DNA from: DASSUW01 sp963774155
GTDB lineage: Bacteria > Actinomycetota > Thermoleophilia > Solirubrobacterales > Solirubrobacteraceae
Length of the DNA stretch: 64,000 bases
Reading direction: 5' to 3'
Assembly: GCA_963774155.1 (NCBI GenBank)
Contig: CAVZDW010000010.1
Coordinates: 744,001-808,000 of the forward strand
The position numbers and the translations under genes are program-made. Shown one piece after another: positions 57,366 to 64,000 of the stretch. Position 1 is the stretch's first letter, and each line of letters opens with the position of its first letter. Below the pieces are notes generated by a model. The model saw only the letters and a program-made list of their open reading frames with translations, searched no databases and had not been told where the DNA came from.

Positions 57366-58495
57366 GGGATGCGCCCGCCCGGCGCAGCGCGCCCGTCGAC
57401 GAATCGTCCGGCGCGCCCGTGCAGGAGGCGAACGGCGCGGCGGAGGACGACGAGGGCACCCCGCCGCGGCTGCACTTCACGGTCCGCAACCTGCTCGTGC
57501 TCGGCGGTTTCCTCGCCGCCTCGATCGCGGCGATGTACTACCTGCTGCCGCAGCTCGCGGGCCTGGATGACACCTGGCACCGGATCGAGGACGGCAGCCC
57601 GTACTGGATGTTCCTGGCGTTCCTCTTCACGTTCGGGATGTTCGGCGGCTACGTGATGATGTTCCGCGGCGTCTTCACCCGCGTGCCGAGCGAGCACACG
57701 ATCGGGTGGCGCGAGAGCTACCAGATCACCCTGGCCGGACTCGCCGCCTCGCGGATCTTCGCGGCCGGCGGGGCCGGCGGTCTCGTGCTCACCGCCTGGG
57801 CGCTGCGGCGCGCCGGCATGCGCAAGCGACTGGTGGCCGACACCACGCTGTCGTTCCTGATCCTCACGTACATCCCGTACGTGGTCGCACTGATCGTCTG
57901 CGGGCTCGGCCTGCGGCTGGGGATCTTCTCCGGCGAGGCCCCGTTCGGCCTCACCGTGGTGCCGGCAGCGCTGGCGGCGATCGCGCTGGCCGCCGGCCTG
58001 TCGATCGCGCTCGTGCCGACGGACCTGCAGCGCCGGCTCGGCGGCCTGGCCAACCGCGGCGACCGCTGGGCCCGGATCGCCCAGAAGCTCGCGAACGTGC
58101 CCGCCTCGGCGTCGGCCGGCATGCGCGACGCGCTCGCGCACGCCCGCTCGGGAGATCCGGCGCTGTTCGGGGCGTTCCTCTTCTGGGCCTTCCAGATCCT
58201 CGTGCTGTGGGCGGCCTTCCGCGCCTTCGGCGATTCGCCGCCGGCGGCCGTGCTCGTGCAGGCCTTCTTCGTCGGGATGCTCGGCAACCTGCTGCCGATG
58301 CCGGGCGGCGTCGGCGGCGTCGAGGGTGGCATGATCGCGTCCTTCGTCGCCTTCGGCGTGGACGGCGGATTGGCCGTCGTCGCGGTGCTCGTCTACCGCG
58401 CCTTCACGTTCTGGCTGCCGCTCATCCCAGGCGTCATCGCCTACTTCCAGCTACGCAAAACTGTGGAGAGATGGTCGCTACACTATACAAAGTGA
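57362..58495 (+). CDS. UPF0104 / lysylphosphatidylglycerol-synthase-like membrane protein
   Basis: 377 residues, about eight helices after a 45-residue charged N-terminus. YQITLAGLAASRIFAAGGAGGLVL and PMPGGVGGVEGGMIASFVAFG match the conserved Gly-rich loops of the UPF0104/MprF flippase-like family. Such proteins act as lipid flippases or transporters of glycolipids. No aminoacyltransferase domain is attached. It is translationally coupled to the PAP2-like gene. Confidence 0.82.
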   Translation: MRDAPARRSAPVDESSGAPVQEANGAAEDDEGTPPRLHFTVRNLLVLGGFLAASIAAMYYLLPQLAGLDDTWHRIEDGSPYWMFLAFLFTFGMFGGYVMMFRGVFTRVPSEHTIGWRESYQITLAGLAASRIFAAGGAGGLVLTAWALRRAGMRKRLVADTTLSFLILTYIPYVVALIVCGLGLRLGIFSGEAPFGLTVVPAALAAIALAAGLSIALVPTDLQRRLGGLANRGDRWARIAQKLANVPASASAGMRDALAHARSGDPALFGAFLFWAFQILVLWAAFRAFGDSPPAAVLVQAFFVGMLGNLLPMPGGVGGVEGGMIASFVAFGVDGGLAVVAVLVYRAFTFWLPLIPGVIAYFQLRKTVERWSLHYTK

Positions 58496-58531
58496 AGTAA
58501 GGAATTCGGGGCTAACGGGGAAACTGAGAAA

Positions 58532-59563
58532 ATGGCCAACGACGTCGAGAACGTGATCATCATCGGAAGCGGCCCAGCCGGCTACACGGCCGCGCTGTAC
58601 ACCGCCCGAGCCAACCTCGAGCCGCTCGTGATCGAGGGCTGGATGTGGGGCGGCCTGCTCCAGCAGACCACCGACGTCGAGAACTTCCCCGGCTATCCGC
58701 AGGGCGTGATGGGTCCGCAGATGATGCAGGACCTGCGCGACCAGGCCGAGCGCTTCGGCGCGCGTTTCATCACCGAGAACGTCACCCGCGTCGAGCCCGG
58801 CGCGACCGAGGGCGCGCCCCACACCGTGTGGGTCGACGAGGACGCGTACAAGGCCCGCGCGGTCGTGCTCGCCATGGGCGCCGAGCACAAGAAGCTCGGC
58901 GTGACCGGCGAAGAGGAGCTCGGCGGCCGCGGCGTGTCGTACTGCGCGACCTGCGACGCCGCGTTCTTCAAGGAGCGCGAGACGATCATCGTCGGCGGCG
59001 GCGACTCCGCGATGGAGGAGGCGATCTTCCTCGCCAAGTTCTCCGACAAGGTGACGGTCGTGAACCGGCGCGACGAGTTCCGCGCCTCCAAGATCATGTT
59101 CGAGCGCGCGCGCGCGACCGAGAACATCGAGTTCCTCACGCCGTACGTGGTCGACGAGTTCCTGGCCGGCGACGACGGCCTGCTCGACCGCGCGGTGGTC
59201 CGCAACGTCGAGACCGGCGAGACGCGTGAGCTGCCGATGCACGGCGCCTTCATCGCCATCGGCCACGAGCCGCAGTCGGAGATCGTCCGCGGCATCGTCG
59301 ACACCGACGACGACGGCTACGTGATCACCGAGGGCAAGTCGACCCGCACCAGCGTGCCGGGCTTCTTCGCCGCCGGCGACCTGGTCGACCACACCTACCG
59401 GCAGGCCGTCACCGCCGCCGGCACGGGCTGTATGTCGGCGCTCGACGCCGAGTGGTACCTGCGCGACAACCCTTTCGTCCCGACGCCTGAGGCGCTCGAG
59501 GGCACCGGCGACCTCGCCGAGGAGCAGTGGGCGCCGGTGGTTCAGCCCACGCGCAGCCGGTAG
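58532..59563 (+). CDS. trxB: Thioredoxin reductase
   Basis: 343 residues. The FAD site is VIIIGSGPAGYTAALYTARA, the redox pair Cys138-Cys141 is in SYCATCDAAFF, and the NADPH site is IIVGGGDSAMEEAIFLAKF, with GFFAAGDLVDHTYRQAVTAA near the C-terminus. It reduces thioredoxin with NADPH. The upstream AT-richer stretch (58478-58531) has TACACT as a possible -10 and GGGGAAA near the start as a weak ribosome site. The last 22 bases overlap the convergent protease gene. Confidence 0.94.
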   Translation: MANDVENVIIIGSGPAGYTAALYTARANLEPLVIEGWMWGGLLQQTTDVENFPGYPQGVMGPQMMQDLRDQAERFGARFITENVTRVEPGATEGAPHTVWVDEDAYKARAVVLAMGAEHKKLGVTGEEELGGRGVSYCATCDAAFFKERETIIVGGGDSAMEEAIFLAKFSDKVTVVNRRDEFRASKIMFERARATENIEFLTPYVVDEFLAGDDGLLDRAVVRNVETGETRELPMHGAFIAIGHEPQSEIVRGIVDTDDDGYVITEGKSTRTSVPGFFAAGDLVDHTYRQAVTAAGTGCMSALDAEWYLRDNPFVPTPEALEGTGDLAEEQWAPVVQPTRSR

Positions 59564-61146
59564 GACGCGTCGAGGTCGCGCGCGCCGGGCTGGACCTCGA
59601 CGGCGACGTAGTACGTCTTCGCCCGGCTCCCGCGGTTGCGCAGCGTGATGCGCTCGGTCCGCTTGCCGCGCTTGGCCGAGCGCGTCAGCGGCCGTGAGCT
59701 CACCCGCTTGGCCTTGCGCGGGAACGCGTAGAGCGCGACGTCGTCGTTCCCGCCCGGATTCGCGCTGATCTGCGCGCGCCGGCGCGGCTTGACGCGGATG
59801 CGGTAGACGTCGGCGGGATCCTCGAAGGCGTCGAGCAGGGCGGACACGACCGTGGCCTTCCCGCCGCGGTAGATGAGCGGGTTGGGCTTGCCCAGCGCGC
59901 GCCCGTCGACCCACACGATGTCGTCGTTGGGCTCGGAGGGATCCGGCGGCGGCGGCGCGAAGGCCAGCGCGGCGCCCACCGAGAGCACCCCGAAGCCGGT
60001 GTCCGGCTGCCAGCCGTCGCCCTCGGGGTCCTGCGCCGACAGGCGCACCGCCTGCGCGACCTGGTCCGGCGTGAGGTCCGGGCGCGCGGCACGCACCCAC
60101 GCGAGCGCGGCCGAGACCATCGGGGCCGAGAAGCTCGTGCCGCTCTGGCGCTCCCAGCCGTCCGGCGTGCCGTCGGCGTCGAGCCCGGGCGGGACCGCGG
60201 TCATGATGTTCACGCCGGGCGCCGAGAGGTCGATGGCCGGGCCGGTGTTGGAGAACGCGGAGCTGCGCAGGTCGGGCCCCACCGCGGCCACCGTCACCAC
60301 GTGCGGCAGCGAGGCGGGGAACTCCGGCGGGTTGCCCTCGGCGAACTCGTTGCCGGCCGCGGCCACGGGCACGATGCCGGCCGCCACGGCGCGCTGGAGC
60401 GCGACGTACTCGGGAAAGCACGGCGAGGTCGCGCCGTAGCTCATGTTGATCACCGCGGCGCCGGCCTTGACCGCGGCGCGGATCTGCCTGGCGGAGTCCG
60501 AGCAGCGGATGTCCTCGGGCAGCGGCAGGTTGACGGCCCGCGCGCCCGGCCAGACGCCGACGATCCCGACCCCGTTGATCGGCGCGGCGGCGACCGATGC
60601 GGTCGCCGTGCCGTGCGAGTTGGTCACCCCGAACGTCGGGACGGTGGTCGTGTTGCCGCCGGCGAACTCGGGGTGGGTGGCGTCGAGCTGGGCGTCGATG
60701 AGCGCGATCAGCGGGCTCTCGGGCGTGACCGCCGGGGGTGCGAGCGCCGGGTCGGCGACGACGTCGCGCCAGGCGTCCGGCGGCACCGACAGCGGGTCCT
60801 GCCCGACGGCGCGCTGGAGCGGCTCCGCGTACGTGTCCGGCTGGGCGTAGACGAGCAGGCCGCGGCGCTCGAGCGCCGCGGCGAAGGCTCGTGCGCGGGA
60901 TCGCGAGAGCACGTAGCCGCCCTCGCCGAGCCACTCGGCGCCGAAGCGCTGCGCCAGCGCGCGTGCCGGGGCGCCCGGGCGGGCCCCGACGATCCACGTG
61001 CCCGGCGCCGCGGCGCCCGCGGACGCCGCCGCCGCGTCTCCCGGCAGCGCCATCGGGGGCTCCACCACGTCCGCGGAAGCGGCCGGGGCGGCCGCGAGCG
61101 CGGCAAGGGTTGCGCAGGCGAGCGCCCGCCGCGAGATCGCCTTCAT
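59542..61146 (-). CDS. Secreted subtilisin-family serine protease (S8)
   Basis: 534 residues. A signal peptide (1-25; LACATLAALAAAPAASA) leads to a propeptide-like region with YAQPDTYAEPL. The catalytic domain has Asp in LIALIDAQLDATHPEF, His in TNSHGTATASV and Ser in SGTSFSAPMVSA, with oxyanion Asn in VAAAGNEFAEGNP. The Asp motif lacks the usual D-(S/T)-G. A C-terminal beta domain (about 440-534) resembles prepeptidase-type domains. TAGCCT (61154-61159, minus) lies 7 bases before the ATG. Confidence 0.9.
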   Translation of the reverse strand: MKAISRRALACATLAALAAAPAASADVVEPPMALPGDAAAASAGAAAPGTWIVGARPGAPARALAQRFGAEWLGEGGYVLSRSRARAFAAALERRGLLVYAQPDTYAEPLQRAVGQDPLSVPPDAWRDVVADPALAPPAVTPESPLIALIDAQLDATHPEFAGGNTTTVPTFGVTNSHGTATASVAAAPINGVGIVGVWPGARAVNLPLPEDIRCSDSARQIRAAVKAGAAVINMSYGATSPCFPEYVALQRAVAAGIVPVAAAGNEFAEGNPPEFPASLPHVVTVAAVGPDLRSSAFSNTGPAIDLSAPGVNIMTAVPPGLDADGTPDGWERQSGTSFSAPMVSAALAWVRAARPDLTPDQVAQAVRLSAQDPEGDGWQPDTGFGVLSVGAALAFAPPPPDPSEPNDDIVWVDGRALGKPNPLIYRGGKATVVSALLDAFEDPADVYRIRVKPRRRAQISANPGGNDDVALYAFPRKAKRVSSRPLTRSAKRGKRTERITLRNRGSRAKTYYVAVEVQPGARDLDASYRLRVG

Positions 61147-61151
61147 CGCTA

Positions 61152-62306
61152 TCAGGCTAGAGCGTTGATGCCCGTCTCGGCCCGGCCGATGATCAGCTTC
61201 TGGATCTGGGAGGTGCCCTCGTACAGGGTCGTCACGCGCACGTCGCGGAAGTACCGCTCGACCGGGTGGTCGTCGACGTAGCCCGAACCGCCGTGGACCT
61301 GGATGGCCAGGTGCGAGCAGTTCTGGGCCGCCTCGGTGGCGTAGAGCTTGGCGATCGAGGTCTCCGTCGTGCTCGGCTTGCCGGCGTCCTTGAGGAAGCC
61401 CGCGCGGAACACCAGCAGCCGCGCGGCGTCGGTCTGCACGCGCATGTCGGCGATCATCGCCTGCACGAGCTGGAAGGACGCGATCGGGCGCCCGAACTGC
61501 TCGCGCTCCTTGGCGTAGGCCACCGAGTGGTCGAGCGACCCCTGGCAGACGCCGACGCAGCCGGCGGCGACCGAGTAGCGGCCCGAGTCGAGCGCGCTCA
61601 TGGCGACCTTGAAGCCCTCGCCGACCTCGCCCATCAGCGCGTCGTCCGGCACCTCGACGTCGTCGAGCGCGATCGAGGCGGTCTCCATGCCGTGCAGGCC
61701 CATCTTGCCCTTGATCTCCTGCGTCGAGAAGCCCGGCGTGCCGGTCTCGACGAGGAAGCAGGCGAGCCCGCGGTGCCCCTTCTCGGGGTCGGTCTGGGCG
61801 AAGATCATCGCGAGATCGGCGCGGGTGCCCATCGAGATCCACATCTTGTTGCCGCTGAGCACCCAGCCGTTGTCGGTCTTGCGCGCGCGGGTCTTCTGGT
61901 TCGCGGCGTCCGAGCCGGTGTCGGGCTCGGTGAGGCCGAAGCAGCCGAGCGACTCGCCCGAGCACAGCTTCGGCAGGTACTTCTGCTTCTGCTCCTCGGT
62001 GCCCCAGCGCAGGATCGACGAGCAGACGAGCGAGGTCTGCACCGAGATCACGGTGCGCATGGCCGAGTCGTGCCGGCCGATCTCCTCGACGACGATCGCG
62101 TAGGTCACGTAGTCGAGCCCCGCGCCGCCGTACTCCTGCGGGACGATCGCGCCGAGATAGCCCTGGTCGGCGATCTTGGAGACGAGCTCCGTGTCGAAGT
62201 GGTGGTTGCGGTCGTTGTCGCGGGCGCGCTCGGCCAGCTCGCGGTCCGCGAACGTCCGCGCGGTCTCGCGGATGAGCTGCTGCTCCTCGGTCAGGTCGAA
62301 GTCCAT
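61152..62306 (-). CDS. Acyl-CoA dehydrogenase
   Basis: 384 residues, standard length. FDLTEEQQLIRETARTFA begins the N-terminal helical domain. CFGLTEPDTGSDAANQKTRA is the FAD/substrate signature and GNKMWISMGTRADLAMIFAQ the beta domain. FGRPIASFQLVQAMIADM and LYEGTSQIQKLIIGR (catalytic Glu in YEGT) complete the C-terminal domain. It oxidises acyl-CoA to enoyl-CoA in fatty- or branched-chain degradation; chain length is not predictable. Confidence 0.94.
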   Translation of the reverse strand: MDFDLTEEQQLIRETARTFADRELAERARDNDRNHHFDTELVSKIADQGYLGAIVPQEYGGAGLDYVTYAIVVEEIGRHDSAMRTVISVQTSLVCSSILRWGTEEQKQKYLPKLCSGESLGCFGLTEPDTGSDAANQKTRARKTDNGWVLSGNKMWISMGTRADLAMIFAQTDPEKGHRGLACFLVETGTPGFSTQEIKGKMGLHGMETASIALDDVEVPDDALMGEVGEGFKVAMSALDSGRYSVAAGCVGVCQGSLDHSVAYAKEREQFGRPIASFQLVQAMIADMRVQTDAARLLVFRAGFLKDAGKPSTTETSIAKLYATEAAQNCSHLAIQVHGGSGYVDDHPVERYFRDVRVTTLYEGTSQIQKLIIGRAETGINALA

Positions 62307-62335
62307 GGGCCGCGACGCTACTACGATGCCTTCCA

Positions 62336-62620
62336 GTGGACGTCTTCACCGTCGTCTTCGGGGGCCTCATGTTCTTCTTCATCGCGACGGTGCTGCTGCT
62401 CGGGCTCTTCTCGAACCGCTCCTCGCGCGACTACCTGGACTGGAAGCCGACGCGGTCGCCCGAGGTCGAGGCGCAGAACGAGCTCGACGACGTCGCCCAG
62501 ATGATCGAGGCGCAGAACGAGATGAAGCGCCGGCGGGGCGCGCCGGAGATCAGCGAGGACGAGATCGAGGCGCGCGTCCGCGAGGACCGTGACGAGATCC
62601 GGCGATGGCGCGAGTCCTGA
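62336..62620 (+). CDS. Small membrane protein with charged tail
   Basis: 94 residues from GTG 62336. One hydrophobic helix (about 3-24; VFTVVFGGLMFFFIATVLLL) is followed by a long charged, Glu/Arg-rich tail likely to be helical and cytoplasmic (EVEAQNELDDVAQMIEAQN). TACGAT (62322-62327) ends eight bases before the GTG and there is no ribosome site. Function unknown. It overlaps the next gene by 16 bases. Confidence 0.65.
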   Translation: MDVFTVVFGGLMFFFIATVLLLGLFSNRSSRDYLDWKPTRSPEVEAQNELDDVAQMIEAQNEMKRRRGAPEISEDEIEARVREDRDEIRRWRES

Positions 62621-63036
62621 TCGTCGGCTGCGGCTGCCGCGGTCAGGCGCTGGCGCGTGAGCTGGTCGCCGCCGGGCACGCCGTGCGGGGCACGACGCGC
62701 TCCGGCGAGCGCGCCGAGGCGATCGCCGCCGCAGGCGCCGAGCCGTACGTCGGCGACCCCGACCGCATCGGCACGCTCATGGGCGCCCTCGCCGGCGTCA
62801 CCGTCCTCGTCTGGCTCCTCGGCACGGTCGCGGACCCCGATCTGCACGGCGGCCGCCTGCGCATGCTGTTCGAGAAGCTGGTCGACACGCCGGTCCGCGG
62901 CGTGGTCTACGAGCGGGCCTCGGCGGACGGCGACGCCATCGCCCACGACGCCGCCGAACGCTGGCAGATCCCGGTCGAGATCATCGAGCCGGAGGGGGAC
63001 GCCAGAGCCGCGGTGAGCCGGCTGTTGGGGCTATGA
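62605..63036 (+). CDS. Short NAD(P)-binding Rossmann protein
   Basis: 143 residues. ARVLIVGCGCRGQALARELV holds a GxGxxG nucleotide site and VRGTTRSGERAEAIAAAGAE follows as in NAD-dependent epimerases. The rest is too short for a full SDR catalytic domain and lacks YxxxK, so it may be a nucleotide-sensing or truncated protein. It is translationally linked to the small membrane gene upstream. Confidence 0.65.
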   Translation: MARVLIVGCGCRGQALARELVAAGHAVRGTTRSGERAEAIAAAGAEPYVGDPDRIGTLMGALAGVTVLVWLLGTVADPDLHGGRLRMLFEKLVDTPVRGVVYERASADGDAIAHDAAERWQIPVEIIEPEGDARAAVSRLLGL

Positions 63037-63082
63037 TCGATGTGAAACCCATCAAAGCCGATAGGAATTAGGAGGAGATAGC

Positions 63083-63922
63083 GTGGCTGACTACGCCAAC
63101 GACGTCCTCGTCGATACCCAGTGGGTCCAGGATCACCTGGACGACGACAGCGTCCGCATCGTCGAGGTCGACGAGAACCCGGCGCTCTACGCCGAGGCGC
63201 ACATCCCGGGCGCCATCGGATTCGACTGGAAGAAGGACCTGCAGGACCAGCTCAAGCGCGACTTCCTCGGCCCTGAGGACTTCGGCGCGCTCTTCGGTTC
63301 GCGCGGCATCTCCAACGAGCACACGATCGTGCTCTACGGCGACCGCAACAACTGGTTCGCCGCCTACACGTACTGGTACCTCAAGTACTACGGGCACGAC
63401 AACGTCAAGCTCGTCAACGGCCCGCGCGAGAAGTGGATCGCCGAGGACCGGCCGACCACGACCGACGTCCCGAGCTACGACGCGACGACCTTCACCGCCC
63501 AGCCGGGCGACGACGCCATCCGCGCCAAGCGCGACGAGGTGCTGGCGGCGCTCGACGCCTCGACCAAGCTGGTCGACGTGCGCTCGCCGCAGGAGTTCTC
63601 GGGCGAGCTGATCGCGATGCCGGGCTACGAGCAGGAGGGCGCTCAGCGCGCCGGCCACATCCCGGGCGCGGCGTCGATCCCGTGGGCGCAGGCGGTCAAG
63701 GAGGACGGCACCTTCAAGTCGGCGGACGAGCTGAGCGAGCTCTACGGCTCCAAGGGCGTCACCAACGGCGAGCCGATCATCGCCTACTGCCGGATCGGCG
63801 AGCGCTCGGCGCACACCTGGTTCGTGCTGCACGAGCTGCTCGGCAAGCCGGACGTGAAGAACTACGACGGCTCGTGGACCGAGTGGGGCAACATGGTCAA
63901 CGTGCCGATCGAGAAGGCGTAA
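63083..63922 (+). CDS. Sulfurtransferase (tandem rhodanese)
   Basis: 279 residues from GTG 63083, with AGGAGG ribosome site at 63070-63075. Two rhodanese domains are present: the N-terminal inactive one (1-130; AHIPGAIGFDWKKDLQ) and the C-terminal active one with HIPGAASIPWAQ and IIAYCRIGERSAHTWF (Cys236). It moves sulfane sulfur from thiosulfate or mercaptopyruvate to an acceptor. The RIGERS active loop is of the thiosulfate sulfurtransferase type. Its last 26 bases overlap the convergent Nudix gene. Confidence 0.92.
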   Translation: MADYANDVLVDTQWVQDHLDDDSVRIVEVDENPALYAEAHIPGAIGFDWKKDLQDQLKRDFLGPEDFGALFGSRGISNEHTIVLYGDRNNWFAAYTYWYLKYYGHDNVKLVNGPREKWIAEDRPTTTDVPSYDATTFTAQPGDDAIRAKRDEVLAALDASTKLVDVRSPQEFSGELIAMPGYEQEGAQRAGHIPGAASIPWAQAVKEDGTFKSADELSELYGSKGVTNGEPIIAYCRIGERSAHTWFVLHELLGKPDVKNYDGSWTEWGNMVNVPIEKA

Positions 63923-64000
63923 CTCGGCTCAGCAATTCAGAGAGGATTCGGGCGGTCGCTCCCCAGACGACGTGACCGCCCGCCTCGTACGTCGGGGTGC
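63897..64000 (-). CDS. Nudix hydrolase (CoA pyrophosphatase-like), C-terminal fragment
   Basis: The minus strand is open from the window edge to a TGA at 63897. The 33 visible codons read TPTYEAGGHVVWGATARILS, which matches the C-terminal end of CoA pyrophosphatase-type Nudix proteins (H-x-V/I-W-G-A-T-A-R-I-L). The Nudix box itself lies outside the window, so the call rests on this one motif. Confidence 0.55.
   Translation of the reverse strand, partial: TPTYEAGGHVVWGATARILSELLSRVTPSRSAR

Noticed and set aside
1..64000. tRNA, rRNA, CRISPR arrays, insertion sequences or prophage genes
   Set aside because: Scanning both strands by eye gave no cloverleaf-like T-loop outside coding sequence, no regular spacer repeats and no transposase or integrase motifs. 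A dedicated tRNA or repeat search was not possible here.

Overview
The window is a very GC-rich actinobacterial chromosome segment. The best guess is Thermoleophilia/Solirubrobacterales: secreted beta-helix proteins with Arg/Lys-rich C-termini, a complete stressosome module, two haem-copper oxidases of different subtypes, and many start codons placed a few bases after a TANNNT hexamer (leaderless transcription). The placement rests on gene content only; no rRNA or marker gene was seen. No tRNA, CRISPR array or insertion sequence was recognised, and no stretch longer than about 230 bases lacks a gene.

1-26.7 kb is a Wzx/Wzy-type exopolysaccharide or capsule locus. It holds many glycosyltransferases (GT2, GT4, an Alg13/Alg14-like split enzyme), a Wzy-like polymerase/ligase, a Wzz-like chain-length protein, two Wzx-like flippases, a polyprenyl-phosphate sugar transferase, a UDP-sugar dehydrogenase, an SDR epimerase, an FAD oxidoreductase, two FkbM methyltransferases and an asparagine-synthase-like amidotransferase. 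Two NarL-type response regulators sit in or beside it. Ten minus-strand genes (24941 down to 15911) overlap by 1-20 bases or lie 29 bases apart and look like one operon. Two paralogous secreted beta-helix proteins (8387, 14404) are each preceded by a similar structured leader.

26.7-33 kb is housekeeping: acpS, the NAD(P)HX repair enzyme, a CBS protein, alr, a CCA-adding/poly(A) polymerase-like gene, a HIT protein and a cold-shock protein, then a secreted protein. 33-37.7 kb has a GAF-GGDEF-HD-GYP cyclic-di-GMP enzyme, a lipoprotein, a zinc ribbon, a long nested inverted repeat and a GT4 gene interrupted by frameshifts.

37.7-54.7 kb is respiratory and regulatory. A cytochrome c-cupredoxin fusion, CtaG and an A2-type caa3 oxidase (with a tandem stress-protein-like gene inside the operon) are followed by small membrane subunits, then a stressosome module (RsbU-, RsbR-, RsbS-, RsbT- and RsbX-like), an MMPL transporter, haem o synthase and a second, A1-type oxidase.

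54.7-64 kb is mixed metabolism: enoyl-CoA hydratase, epimerase, a PAP2/UPF0104-like membrane pair, thioredoxin reductase, a secreted subtilase, acyl-CoA dehydrogenase, a rhodanese and the tail of a Nudix hydrolase.

Two themes run through the window. A 42-46 bp palindromic repeat occurs four times between 31.5 and 44.5 kb, with base-paired substitutions in its stem. Five genes carry single-base frameshifts next to short G/C runs, which look more like assembly errors than gene decay.
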